From Nostoc sp. XA010 (GTDB lineage Bacteria; Cyanobacteriota; Cyanobacteriia; Cyanobacteriales; Nostocaceae): 64,000 nt of DNA. Under the pieces are notes generated by a model. The model was not told where the DNA came from, did not search any database, and worked only from the letters and a program-made list of their open reading frames with translations. The stretch's first letter is position 1. Each line of letters begins with the position of its first letter. A program made the translations under genes and the position numbers. This document shows positions 53,976 to 62,586 of the stretch, one piece after another. The stretch covers positions 1 to 64,000 of the forward strand of contig NZ_JAIVFX010000017.1 of assembly GCF_020829625.1 (NCBI RefSeq), in the 5' to 3' direction.

Positions 53976-55058
53976 ATGATTAAATCTACTAGCAGAAAAT
54001 TGCCAAAAATTTCTGTAATCATCCCTGCTTACAATAGCGAAACAACGATTAAGCATACAATTCAATCTGTTTTAAATCAAACTTTTTCTGACCTAGAATT
54101 AATTATAATTAATGATGGTTCGCAAGACTCAACAATAGAAGTTATTACAAAAATTCAAGATTCACGAATAAAAGTATTTTCTTACCCTAATGCTGGTGGG
54201 AACGTCAGCCGTAACCGAGGGCTACACCTTGCAGTTGGGGAATTTGTTAGTTTCTTAGATGCAGATGATCTTTGGACGCCTGATAAACTTCATTCTCAGT
54301 TAAAGGCTTTGCAAGAAAACATTACTGCAAAAGTTGCTTACAGTTGGACTGATTATATTGATGAAAATGGTGAATTTATACTTTCAGGCAAGCGCGTTAA
54401 TGTAAATGGAAATGTTTATGAAAATTTGTTATTAAATAACTTTCTAGAGAATGGTTCCAATCCCTTAATTTGTAGAACATCTTTAATTGAATTAGGTAGC
54501 TTTGACGAATCTCTAAGCGCGGCTCAGGATTGGGATATGTGGCTGCGATTAGCTTCTAACTTTGATTTTGTATGTGTGCCATCTGTACAAATCTTATATC
54601 GCATAAGTGGTAATTCAGTTTCTTCCAATCTTGTCAGACAGGAAAAATCCTGCCTGCAAATACTTGAGAGAGCTTACAAGGAAAGCTCCTATCTACGAGA
54701 TGCTCCTGCGCGTTCGACACTAAAGCATAATTGGAATACAAGCCTAGCAAATTTATACAAATACTTGACCTGTAAAGCGCTACAAAAGCCGTTTAACAAA
54801 AAAAAAGGTCTAGCATCTGCTACATTTTTGTGGAAGTATTTTCTTCATGATCCTTTAAGACTTCAGAATATAAATTTCACCTTAAGACTATTACTGAAAA
54901 TTGTCATAATCCTTATGATGCCTAGCTTCCTAGACAATATTACTAAGCAGCGCGAAGTAACAAGGCAAGAAACTGAAACATTGCTCAACGGCTGGGTAGT
55001 TGAAAAGCGACCAGAAGACAAAAATGGATATCCGAGTGCAGTTAATGTTTCTAGTTAA
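53976..55058 (+). CDS. hpsG: Glycosyltransferase family 2, HpsG
   Basis: A 360-residue GT2 protein of a different branch from hpsE/F. SVIIPAYNSETTIKHTIQSVLNQTF, LIIINDGSQDST and SFLDADDLWTPDKL are textbook GT-A motifs, and SAAQDWDMWLRLA is the acceptor-side motif. The C-terminal 120 residues include a hydrophobic segment (LRLLLKIVIILMMPSFL). The 3' end overlaps the start of hpsH by 14 bases or more, so the two are translationally coupled. Confidence 0.78.
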   Translation: MIKSTSRKLPKISVIIPAYNSETTIKHTIQSVLNQTFSDLELIIINDGSQDSTIEVITKIQDSRIKVFSYPNAGGNVSRNRGLHLAVGEFVSFLDADDLWTPDKLHSQLKALQENITAKVAYSWTDYIDENGEFILSGKRVNVNGNVYENLLLNNFLENGSNPLICRTSLIELGSFDESLSAAQDWDMWLRLASNFDFVCVPSVQILYRISGNSVSSNLVRQEKSCLQILERAYKESSYLRDAPARSTLKHNWNTSLANLYKYLTCKALQKPFNKKKGLASATFLWKYFLHDPLRLQNINFTLRLLLKIVIILMMPSFLDNITKQREVTRQETETLLNGWVVEKRPEDKNGYPSAVNVSS

Positions 55059-55590
55059 TTCAAAAAATCTTTTGAATAAGGAATCTAGTCATGGTTTTAC
55101 CCTACTAGAAACTTTAGTAGTTATTTTATTAATTGGTATATTAGCCACGGTGGCAATACCCAACTGGCTAGGTTTTGTGCAGACTCGCTATCTAAATACT
55201 GCTCAAAGCGAGGTTTATTATGCTATGCGCCAAGCCCAAAGCCAAGCTAGTAAGCAAAAATTGACTTGGAAAGCCAGCTTTCGTGAACAAAACGGCATTA
55301 TTCAATGGGCTGTTCATCCTGCTTCAGTAAACCCATCTAACGCTAACTGGAATAATCTAAATTCCAATGTGCGCTTAGATGCGGAAACAACCTTACAAGA
55401 GTCAAATGGCATCAGACAAATCCAATTTGATTACACAGGTAATGTCAGTCAACCGCCACTAGGACGGATAACACTATCAAGCAAGTCTGGTGGTAAAGTT
55501 AAGCGTTGTGTTGTTGTTTCTACGATTTTAGGAGCAATGCGAATGGAAAAAGAACATACCACAGCCGAAAACGATAAGTATTGCTATTAA
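55045..55590 (+). CDS. hpsH: Pseudopilin HpsH
   Basis: About 181 residues, GspH/FimT-like. Processing site SSHG/FTLLE (Phe18, Glu22 from ATG 55045), helix TLVVILLIGILATVAIPNWLGFV. AQSEVYYAMRQAQSQASKQKLTWKASF and the closing CVVVSTILGAMRM match HpsD, so it is a shorter relative. ATG 55024 and an upstream start near 55000 are alternatives; 55045 has a GAG at about 8 bases. It starts inside hpsG. A pilin gene among glycosyltransferases supports a link between synthesis and secretion. Confidence 0.75.
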   Translation: MFLVNSKNLLNKESSHGFTLLETLVVILLIGILATVAIPNWLGFVQTRYLNTAQSEVYYAMRQAQSQASKQKLTWKASFREQNGIIQWAVHPASVNPSNANWNNLNSNVRLDAETTLQESNGIRQIQFDYTGNVSQPPLGRITLSSKSGGKVKRCVVVSTILGAMRMEKEHTTAENDKYCY

Positions 55591-55622
55591 GATATTTTTA
55601 GTTTATTCAAATAAGGTATTGT

Positions 55623-56270
55623 GTGCTGAACTTACCAGCAATCTCAAAACAGCACCTGATTATTTTCACTCGCTATCCAGAACCAGGTAAGACAAAAACC
55701 CGATTGATACCTGCTTTGGGAACTGTTGGTGCTGCCAATCTTCAACGGAAAATGACTGAACATACAATATTTCAGGTTCAAGAATTGCAAAAAGCCATTG
55801 CCATATCTGTAGAAGTGAGATTTGCAGGTGGGGATTCGCAACTTATGCAAGACTGGCTGGGGTTGGATTTGGTTTACCAGTCTCAAGGTGAAGGCAATCT
55901 AGGTTCGCGGATGGCGCGATCGCTTTTCGATGCCTTTCAATCTGGTGCAGAACAAGCAATTATCATCGGTACAGATTGTCCGGGAGTCAATGCCCAGATT
56001 CTAGTAACAGCCTTTGAGAACTTACACGCCTTTGATCTGGTACTTGGCCCTGCGATCGACGGTGGATATTACTTAATTGGGTTGCGCCAACCCATCCCGG
56101 AGTTATTCGTTAACATCGAGTGGGGAACTGCTCAAGTATTCCAGAAAACCGTGGAAATTGCTCAGGAACTTAATTTATCTTATGTGAACTTGTCGCCTTT
56201 AGGTGATGTTGACCGACCGGAGGATCTGCCAATTTGGGAACAAACCCTTGCAAGGGAAATGAAAAAATAA
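55623..56270 (+). CDS. hpsI: TIGR04282/DUF2064 glycosyltransferase-like, HpsI
   Basis: A 215-residue nucleotide-sugar-fold protein. HLIIFTRYPEPGKTKTRLIPALG is the family start, IIGTDCPGVNAQIL holds the metal-site Asp and LGPAIDGGYYLIGLR is the second signature. The family includes enzymes near arsenosugar synthesis, but in this place it is taken as HpsI, by order in the locus. It probably transfers or activates a sugar. The start is GTG 55623. Confidence 0.7.
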   Translation: MLNLPAISKQHLIIFTRYPEPGKTKTRLIPALGTVGAANLQRKMTEHTIFQVQELQKAIAISVEVRFAGGDSQLMQDWLGLDLVYQSQGEGNLGSRMARSLFDAFQSGAEQAIIIGTDCPGVNAQILVTAFENLHAFDLVLGPAIDGGYYLIGLRQPIPELFVNIEWGTAQVFQKTVEIAQELNLSYVNLSPLGDVDRPEDLPIWEQTLAREMKK

Positions 56271-56309
56271 GGGGAATATAGCTATTTTTATATGGATGCA
56301 AAACTCACT

Positions 56310-56333
56310 AGGGGCGCACATTTGTGCGCTCCT
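56310..56333. repeat. GGGGCGCACA hairpin between hpsI and hpsJ
   Basis: Arms AGGGGCGCACA and TGTGCGCTCCT with one mismatch and a 2-base loop. A related core lies after rpmB (22443). It is in a 346-base spacer that also has an open frame of 59 residues from ATG 56339, which I do not consider a gene. Confidence 0.6.
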
Positions 56334-56616
56334 ACAATATGCGACCGATTGAGAACTCTAATAAGGGAAATCGGGTAATTAATGAGTCTTTTCTTACAGC
56401 CCCGCATCATGTTCGTATCTTAAAACACCACAAATTTCCTGAAGACACTGTACATAACAAATGTTACTCTGGCCTAGTTGAAAACCAAGAGGCAGATAGC
56501 CTTTACCAATATTGAATCTGCTTTCTGTTTCTATACAATAGTCACGGTCATAGGCACAATATTCAAGTAGCTTGAAATATGAAAATCACTCGTATTCACC
56601 GCCAGTTCAAAAAACT

Positions 56617-57459
56617 ATGGTTAACCGTTTTACTTCCGTGAGTACTAGCCTCACACTTAAGGTAGTTGGAATAATTTGCATTTTGTCGTTTTTTGTTGAC
56701 TTTTTGATTCTCTTGTTACCCTTTCAACCAACTGATCGGGTATGGCAAATCAACTTGGCAACAGCGCTAGTTGATCGGGGAATTGTGCCTCTAGTTGGTT
56801 TGGGGCTGCTGTTTGCTGCCTATTGGATTGATAGTGCTGATACAGCAAGCGATCGCCCCCAAGGGATCGATTTAAGATTTCCTGCCGTGATCCTTTCAAG
56901 TATTTTAGGGTTAATGTTTTTGCTGATTTTTCCCCTGCACCTCAATAACGTCAATCAAGCTAAGGCTCAAACACTTAACCGTATCGCCCAAGAAGGAGAT
57001 CAGGCAGAAACTCAACTGAACAATCGGTTCTCACAATTGCAAGCACAACTGAATACTGAGCAAGGAAAAGCTCAACTAAATCAACTGCGAACCCAAACCA
57101 AAGCTCAGTTTAGTGAAATCCTCAAAGATGAGCAAAGATATAAACAAACAATTGAAAGCTCTCAAATTCCCGCAAATATCAAAGAGTTGCTAACGAAGGC
57201 TAAAACAAATCCCCAAGTACTTGATAAAGCTATTGAACAACAAACAGATATTCAGACCCTGCGAACTCAACAATTAAGCCAAGTTCGCCAGCGCAGAGAC
57301 GAAGCAGAGAAACAAGCTAAAGATACTGCTTGGAAGTCTGGACTGCGGATTGGGATTAGCAGTTTGCTGTTGTCCATTGGTTACATTATCATTGGCTGGA
57401 CAGGCTTAAGAGGCAGGGGTGCTGTACAAGGTAGTAAACCTAGAGCGGCTGCACGCTAA
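56617..57459 (+). CDS. hpsJ: HpsJ family membrane coiled-coil protein
   Basis: About 280 residues. Three N-terminal membrane helices (VVGIICILSFFVDFLILLLP, GIVPLVGLGLLFAAYWI, AVILSSILGLMFLLIFPL) are followed by a Gln/Lys-rich coiled coil of about 110 residues (EGDQAETQLNNRFSQLQAQL...) and a last helix (GLRIGISSLLLSIGYIIIGW). The layout fits the HpsJ family, which is also found with cyanobacterial exosortase systems. It could act as an inner-membrane scaffold for secretion. I chose ATG 56617 (MVNRFTSVSTSL); a TTG at 56572 is in frame. Confidence 0.78.
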   Translation: MVNRFTSVSTSLTLKVVGIICILSFFVDFLILLLPFQPTDRVWQINLATALVDRGIVPLVGLGLLFAAYWIDSADTASDRPQGIDLRFPAVILSSILGLMFLLIFPLHLNNVNQAKAQTLNRIAQEGDQAETQLNNRFSQLQAQLNTEQGKAQLNQLRTQTKAQFSEILKDEQRYKQTIESSQIPANIKELLTKAKTNPQVLDKAIEQQTDIQTLRTQQLSQVRQRRDEAEKQAKDTAWKSGLRIGISSLLLSIGYIIIGWTGLRGRGAVQGSKPRAAAR

Positions 57460-57469
57460 TCCATTATCG

Positions 57470-57508
57470 GTATGGCAGTAGGACGTTTAACGGCTGATAC
57501 TGCCATAC
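57470..57508 (+). terminator. Hairpin between hpsJ and hpsK
   Basis: Perfect 11-bp arms GTATGGCAGTA (57470-57480) and TACTGCCATAC (57498-57508), 10 bases after the hpsJ stop. No T run, so it may be a repeat or a weak terminator. Confidence 0.5.
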
Positions 57509-57573
57509 GCCTAATAGCTAATAACAATAAAAAGGCAATTATCACTCAGTAAAATCGCTATAAAACTTGGGTA

Positions 57574-58482
57574 ATGTTCTCAATTTACATACTGACATAT
57601 AACGAAGAGTTAGATATTGCTGCTTGTATCGAATCGGCGATGCTATCGGATGACATCATTGTTGTGGATTCATGCAGTAGCGATCGCACTGTGGAAATCG
57701 CTAGTCGCTATCCCATCCGCGTCATTCAACACGCTTTTGAAAGCCACGGTCGCCAACGCACCTGGATGTTAGAGTCTATCCCTCCGAAGCACGAATGGGT
57801 TTACATTCTCGAAGCTGACGAGCGCATGACACCAGAACTGTTCGCTGAATGCGAAAAGGCAAGTCAGAGTCCTGACTACATTGGTTACTACGTGGCTGAA
57901 CGTGTCATGTTCATGAATCGTTGGATTCGCTACAGCACACAGTATCCCCGTTACCAAATGCGCCTCTTTTGCCACGGTAAGGTCTGGTTTACAGATTATG
58001 GTCATACTGAACGGGAAGTTTGTGAGGGTGCAACTAGCTTTTTAAAAGAGACATACCCACACTACACTTCCAGTAAAGGGTTGAGTCGCTGGATTGACAA
58101 GCATAACCGTTATTCTACAGACGAAGCTCAAGAAACGCTATATCAACTAGAACAGGGAAAGGTCAACTGGCAAGATTTATTCTTTGGCAAATCGGAAGTC
58201 GAAAAACGCCGTGCCTTGAAAGATTTGTCTTTGCGTTTACCCGCCAGACCGTTGCTACGGTTTGTATATATGTATTTTATCTTAGGCGGATGTTTAGATG
58301 GACGCGCCGGATTTGCTTGGTGTACATTGCAGGCATTCTACGAATATCTGATTTTGCTCAAAGTCTGGGAAATGAAGTATTTACCAAAACCTAATTTAGA
58401 CACGACAGTAATTGTGGCACAGGAGAGTACACAACAGTTACAGTGTGCGGATTCTGAAACAACACAGGCTGATGTAGCGTAA
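57574..58482 (+). CDS. hpsK: Glycosyltransferase family 2, HpsK
   Basis: A 302-residue GT2 enzyme of the WaaE/KdtX-like type. SIYILTYNEELDIAACIESAM, VVDSCSSDRTVEIA, VYILEADERMTPEL (the DxD-like acid) and the YPRYQMRLFCHGKVWFTDYGHTE acceptor region are characteristic. The C-terminal half contains a hydrophobic segment (LLRFVYMYFILGGCLDGRAGFAWCTLQAFYEYLILL). It closes the hps locus. Relatives transfer glucose or hexoses to lipid-linked sugars; the substrate here is unknown. Confidence 0.78.
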   Translation: MFSIYILTYNEELDIAACIESAMLSDDIIVVDSCSSDRTVEIASRYPIRVIQHAFESHGRQRTWMLESIPPKHEWVYILEADERMTPELFAECEKASQSPDYIGYYVAERVMFMNRWIRYSTQYPRYQMRLFCHGKVWFTDYGHTEREVCEGATSFLKETYPHYTSSKGLSRWIDKHNRYSTDEAQETLYQLEQGKVNWQDLFFGKSEVEKRRALKDLSLRLPARPLLRFVYMYFILGGCLDGRAGFAWCTLQAFYEYLILLKVWEMKYLPKPNLDTTVIVAQESTQQLQCADSETTQADVA

Positions 58483-58973
58483 ATTTTGAAGCTGCGATCG
58501 CTTACAACGGACGGATAGGCTGCAAAATTTTAAAAGTAGGGTAGCACATCTGTGCTGCCATAGTCGGTCTTACATTTAGACAAAAACTTCCATAATCATA
58601 AATTAATATTTTTACCAGAACATTTTCATAAAAGCCTCTCCTGCTCAACTGACCAGATAAAATAATTCCTCTGTTTATCCGCTCGTACTTTCACAATCAT
58701 GAGCAGCTTTTGATTGAGCGCGATAGATTAGTAATACCTAAGAACTTGCAACAATCGTTTACAAGTCTTCCAAAGAAAAGTAACATCCTTTGAAAATAAC
58801 CAGTCGGCATCAGATTGGTTAATGTCTATGTGTATGCTTGTAGGAAAATAGCTGATTTCCAGCAACAAGTACGTATTTTTGCGTCAGTAGCCAGGCTGCT
58901 AGCGTTTTGGACAGTTACTTGCCGTAGAAACTGCCTAAAGTTAAAGTCTGCGGAATTTGACGAATCTGCTGGT
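58483..58973. other. Spacer after hpsK, with hairpin
   Basis: It holds the hairpin GGTAGCACA/TGTGCTGCC (58540-58559, one mismatch), which may end hpsK, and then an AT-rich region with no gene. An open frame reaching back from the DUF502 start to 58815 has no family-like content. Confidence 0.45.
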
Positions 58974-59738
58974 ATGAATACCAATAACAAAAGTTCCTCT
59001 AGCTTAAAACAGGAGAATCGGGGCTTGGTAATCGATCGCCTAAAACAGGACTTAAAAAACGACCTGATCGCTGGTTTGTTGGTAGTAATTCCCCTAGCAA
59101 CTACTATCTGGCTAACGATTACCATTGCCACTTGGGTAATCAACTTCCTCACCCAAATTCCCAAACAACTGAATCCCTTTGATGGGCTAAACCCAATTTT
59201 AGTAAATTTACTGAATTTATTAGTAGGGTTGGCTGTACCCCTATTAAGTATTTTATTGATGGGCTTGATGGCTCGCAATATTGCTGGGCGGTGGTTGTTA
59301 GATTTTGGTGAACGATTATTACAGGCAATTCCCTTAGCAGGACAGGTATACAAAACCCTTAAGCAGCTTTTAGAAACAATACTAAAAGATTCTAATGGCA
59401 AATTTCGCCGAGTAATTTTGGTAGAGTATCCCCGTCGAGGAATTTGGGCGATCGGCTTTGTTACTGGTGCAATCAGCAGTGATATCCAAGCCCAGATGCC
59501 TCGCCCCGTGCTAAGTGTTTTTATACCTACTACCCCCAATCCGACTACCGGATGGTACGCAGTAGTTCCTGAAGATGAGGTGGTAAACCTCTCCATGTCG
59601 ATTGAAGACGCTTTTAAAATAGTTGTATCAGGTGGCATTGTCGCCCCCAACACGCCCTTGGTTTTCCCCAAAGAGTCCACACTGGAAGTGAAACACAACG
59701 AAATCAAGCAGCAGGTTGTTCCCGTTGAAGAAAGTTAA
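58974..59738 (+). CDS. DUF502 membrane protein
   Basis: About 254 residues. Two membrane helices (LIAGLLVVIPLATTIWLTITIATWVINF and LVNLLNLLVGLAVPLLSILLMGLMA) precede a soluble domain with the family hallmarks IPLAGQVYKTLKQLLETIL, VILVEYPRRGIWAIGFVTG and FIPTTPNPTTGWYAVVPEDEV. DUF502 proteins occur in cyanobacteria and plants; the plant relatives (LCV-like) are poorly understood. ATG 58974 (MNTNNKSSSS) fits the family better than the in-frame codon at 58815. Confidence 0.82.
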   Translation: MNTNNKSSSSLKQENRGLVIDRLKQDLKNDLIAGLLVVIPLATTIWLTITIATWVINFLTQIPKQLNPFDGLNPILVNLLNLLVGLAVPLLSILLMGLMARNIAGRWLLDFGERLLQAIPLAGQVYKTLKQLLETILKDSNGKFRRVILVEYPRRGIWAIGFVTGAISSDIQAQMPRPVLSVFIPTTPNPTTGWYAVVPEDEVVNLSMSIEDAFKIVVSGGIVAPNTPLVFPKESTLEVKHNEIKQQVVPVEES

Positions 59739-60134
59739 CAAAACAGAATTCAGAATGGGCTAAACGCCCCGCTACCGCTAATAGAATTGAATTCTGTGTG
59801 ACACTTCTCTACGAGAGGCTGCGCCAACGACAAGTTTAGTGGCTACTGGCGGATAGCGCAGCATTAGCTAGTCCTCGTACTTCTGCAAAGAAGCAAGCTA
59901 GCAAGAGCGTCTAAATAAACGGTGAAACACTCACGCGTAAATGAAAATTTGGTGGTCTACAATTTAGTGGCGGGTCTGAATTCCCGACTTTCTTATTCTG
60001 TATTCTTCTGCAAAATTAATCTGGCATAGTCACAAGCAAATGCGTAATGTTGTTTGACTGTGCAAAAAAATTGATACAATGGTAGGTTTGTCCCGTCTAG
60101 TTAATTAGTTCTTACGTAATCACCCCTCAGTTTT
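59739..60134. other. Spacer before nusB, with palindrome
   Basis: A 10-bp perfect inverted repeat ACAGAATTCA (59743-59752) and TGAATTCTGT (59788-59797) directly follows the DUF502 stop and may end its transcript. The remaining sequence carries the nusB promoter near 60054. No gene is seen. Confidence 0.5.
60054..60080 (+). promoter_or_regulatory. Probable nusB promoter
   Basis: TTGACT (60054-60059) and TACAAT (60075-60080) with a 15-base spacer, 55 bases upstream of the nusB ATG. Close to the sigma-70 consensus; the spacer is short. Confidence 0.45.
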
Positions 60135-60776
60135 ATGCAACCTCGTAAACCCCAGCAAATTGCTCGTGAATTGGCGCTTCTAAGCCTTAGCCAATTGCCA
60201 GTCAACCCAAAGAAATTAGATAAGTTGGAAGACGATCAACTAGTATCCAAGTTGGTGCTAGGAGCAGTACGTACTCTGACCTCAGAAGTGCAAGATACCC
60301 TCGATAATGCCGCAGGTGAACTGCAACGCAGTAACGATCGCCTTTTAAGTAGCCAAACTCGCGCCTCCGACCTCAATAGTGCCAGAACAATGCTGCAAGA
60401 AGCGATCGCCTGTACTCAGACAGCAATCAATCAGTTGGGTACGGCAGTTGATTTCCCAGTATTGATTCAGTTAGCTAATCAGGATAAGGGAGTCCGTAAT
60501 TACGCTAAAGAGCTTGTGATTACCGTCAACGAAAATCGACAAATTATAGATCAACTGCTTTCTACTGCCTTAGTAGATTGGCAAGTAACTCGCCTCGCTC
60601 AAATTGACCGCGATATCTTGCAAATCGCTGTGGCTGAAATGAAGTTCTTAGGAGTTCCAGACAGTATTGCCATCAACGAAGCTGTAGAGCTAGCCAAACG
60701 CTACAGTGGAGACGATGGTCATCGGTTTATTAACGGTGTTTTGCGCCGAGTCACTGAGCAGAAAAAGACAGCATAG
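60135..60776 (+). CDS. nusB: Transcription antitermination factor NusB
   Basis: A 213-residue NusB. Residues 1-10 (MQPRKPQQIARELALLSLSQL) are the family start and the C-terminal half (INEAVELAKRYSGDDGHRFINGVLRRV) is the most diagnostic. The middle has a coiled insert (about 60-110) typical of cyanobacteria, so the protein is longer than the 140-residue enterobacterial form. With NusE (S10) it acts in rRNA antitermination. ftsY follows after 145 bases. Confidence 0.93.
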   Translation: MQPRKPQQIARELALLSLSQLPVNPKKLDKLEDDQLVSKLVLGAVRTLTSEVQDTLDNAAGELQRSNDRLLSSQTRASDLNSARTMLQEAIACTQTAINQLGTAVDFPVLIQLANQDKGVRNYAKELVITVNENRQIIDQLLSTALVDWQVTRLAQIDRDILQIAVAEMKFLGVPDSIAINEAVELAKRYSGDDGHRFINGVLRRVTEQKKTA

Positions 60777-60921
60777 CCTTTTATAATTACTTGCCAAAGT
60801 GAGGGAGCAGGGGGAGCAGGGGAAGCAGGCGAAGAAGAACTATTGATTATTGCCCAAGGCCCAATGCCCCAAGTTAAATTAAACTCATAACTTATAACTT
60901 AATATAACTAATACTGCTGCA

Positions 60922-62586
60922 ATGGTTTTTAATTGGTTCCGTCGTAAATATAACGATTCCTCTGACACTCCCTCTGATAAGAAACAGGAAGAAACTCTTC
61001 CTGCACAAGAACCTCAGCCAGAGCCAGCTGAAACGTCAACACCAACTGCTGAAACTGCTCCAGACACAACGACAGACTTGTTAGCGTTTGCTAAAGCTGC
61101 TTACAAAAATATTCAGCAAAAACAACAAGCCGACGAGGTAGTAGAAACCCCGGTTGATTCAGGAGATGCCTCAGTAGCATCAGCAGAACCTGAAACCGCA
61201 GAAACGGTAATTGCGGAAATTGCCGAACCAGAAACAATTGAGGAACCTGTTAGTACAACCGTAGAAACAGCACGGCCAGAAATTATCCAAGCTGCTACTG
61301 ATGAAGAAATTACAGAAGATTCCTCAGTAGCAGCAATTGCTGATCAAGATGTCTCCAACCTAGAACTCACGGCAAATGAAGCTGAACCAACGCCCACCGA
61401 ACCAGTAGCTACGCCAGAGGCAACACAGCCAACAGCATTATCCTTCTTAGAACGGGCGGCGGCAGAACGGCAAGCCAAGCTGGAACAACTAATGGCCACC
61501 GCCATTGAAGTTCCAGAACCAGAGGTAGTACAGCCAGTAGCTGCAACTTCAGAGACAGGAGAGGAAATTCCTGGACTGGTATTTGATGATGGGTTTGTCT
61601 GGTCGGCGAAAGTTTTAGCAGCTCAAGGTAGAAGTCCAGAAGACGTTTCTATTGAAGAAATTACCTGGCTGAAAAAGCTCCGGCAAGGGTTAGATAAAAC
61701 TCGTCGTAGCATTCTTAACCAACTAAAGGCGATCGTTGGTCAAGGGCCGCTAAACCAAGCTGCTGTGACAGAAATTGAGGCATTGCTACTGCAAGCTGAT
61801 GTGGGTGTAGAAGCGACAGACTTTATTATCAATGCCCTACAGACAAAACTTCGAGAAGAAGTTACTGCACCTGAAGAAGCGATCGCTTACCTGAAAAAAA
61901 TTCTCCGGGATATGCTGGATGCACCAAGCATTGCATCCCACAAAACTATCTTTACCCCAGAAAAAGAAACCTTGAATATTTGGTTAATCACTGGGGTAAA
62001 TGGTGCCGGTAAAACTACCACCATCGGTAAAATTGCCCATCTGGGACAAAAATCTGGTTATAAATGCTTAATTGGGGCAGCAGACACCTTTCGCGCCGCC
62101 GCCGTGGAACAGGTGAAGGTTTGGGGTAGTAGAAGTGGTGTAGAAGTAATTTCCAATCCGGGAAAGAATACAGATCCGGCAGCAGTTGTGTTTGATGCGA
62201 TCGCAGCTGCCCAAGCGCGTCAAACCGAATTACTTCTGGTAGATACAGCTGGGCGACTACAGAATAAGAAAAATTTAATGGATGAACTCAGCAAAATCCG
62301 GCGAATTATCGACAAAAAAGCCCCAAATGCCAAAGTAGAATCTCTTTTGGTTCTAGATGCCACTTTAGGGCAAAATGGACTGCGGCAAGCCGAAGTTTTC
62401 TCCCAAGCTGCCCAATTAAGTGGCGTTGTCTTAACTAAGCTTGATGGTACAGCCAAAGGCGGTGTTGCCCTTGCCGTTGTGCAACAGCTAGGTTTACCCA
62501 TTCGCTTTATTGGTGCTGGCGAAGGAATTGAAGACCTGCGCCCCTTTTCTAGCTATGAGTTTGTCGAAGCTCTCTTGAGCGGCTAA
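60922..62586 (+). CDS. ftsY: Signal recognition particle receptor FtsY
   Basis: A 554-residue FtsY. The N-terminal 230 residues are acidic and Glu/Pro/Thr-rich with low complexity (EETLPAQEPQPEP, AETVIAEIAEPETIEEP). The NG GTPase domain follows (about 240-554): G1 GVNGAGKTTTIGK (about 358-370), DTFRAAAVEQ, DTAGRLQNK, TKLDGTAKGG and the closing GEGIEDLRPF. It docks SRP-ribosome complexes at the membrane. A G-rich low-complexity run (60800-60830) lies before it. Confidence 0.95.
   Translation: MVFNWFRRKYNDSSDTPSDKKQEETLPAQEPQPEPAETSTPTAETAPDTTTDLLAFAKAAYKNIQQKQQADEVVETPVDSGDASVASAEPETAETVIAEIAEPETIEEPVSTTVETARPEIIQAATDEEITEDSSVAAIADQDVSNLELTANEAEPTPTEPVATPEATQPTALSFLERAAAERQAKLEQLMATAIEVPEPEVVQPVAATSETGEEIPGLVFDDGFVWSAKVLAAQGRSPEDVSIEEITWLKKLRQGLDKTRRSILNQLKAIVGQGPLNQAAVTEIEALLLQADVGVEATDFIINALQTKLREEVTAPEEAIAYLKKILRDMLDAPSIASHKTIFTPEKETLNIWLITGVNGAGKTTTIGKIAHLGQKSGYKCLIGAADTFRAAAVEQVKVWGSRSGVEVISNPGKNTDPAAVVFDAIAAAQARQTELLLVDTAGRLQNKKNLMDELSKIRRIIDKKAPNAKVESLLVLDATLGQNGLRQAEVFSQAAQLSGVVLTKLDGTAKGGVALAVVQQLGLPIRFIGAGEGIEDLRPFSSYEFVEALLSG

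Noticed and set aside
56324..56515. 63-residue frame between hpsI and hpsJ
   Set aside because: It starts inside a dispersed hairpin, has no ribosome-binding site and no recognisable domain; noted in the spacer entry only.
58826..59707. 293-residue minus-strand frame
   Set aside because: It is the antisense of the DUF502 gene, whose plus-strand product has clear family motifs.
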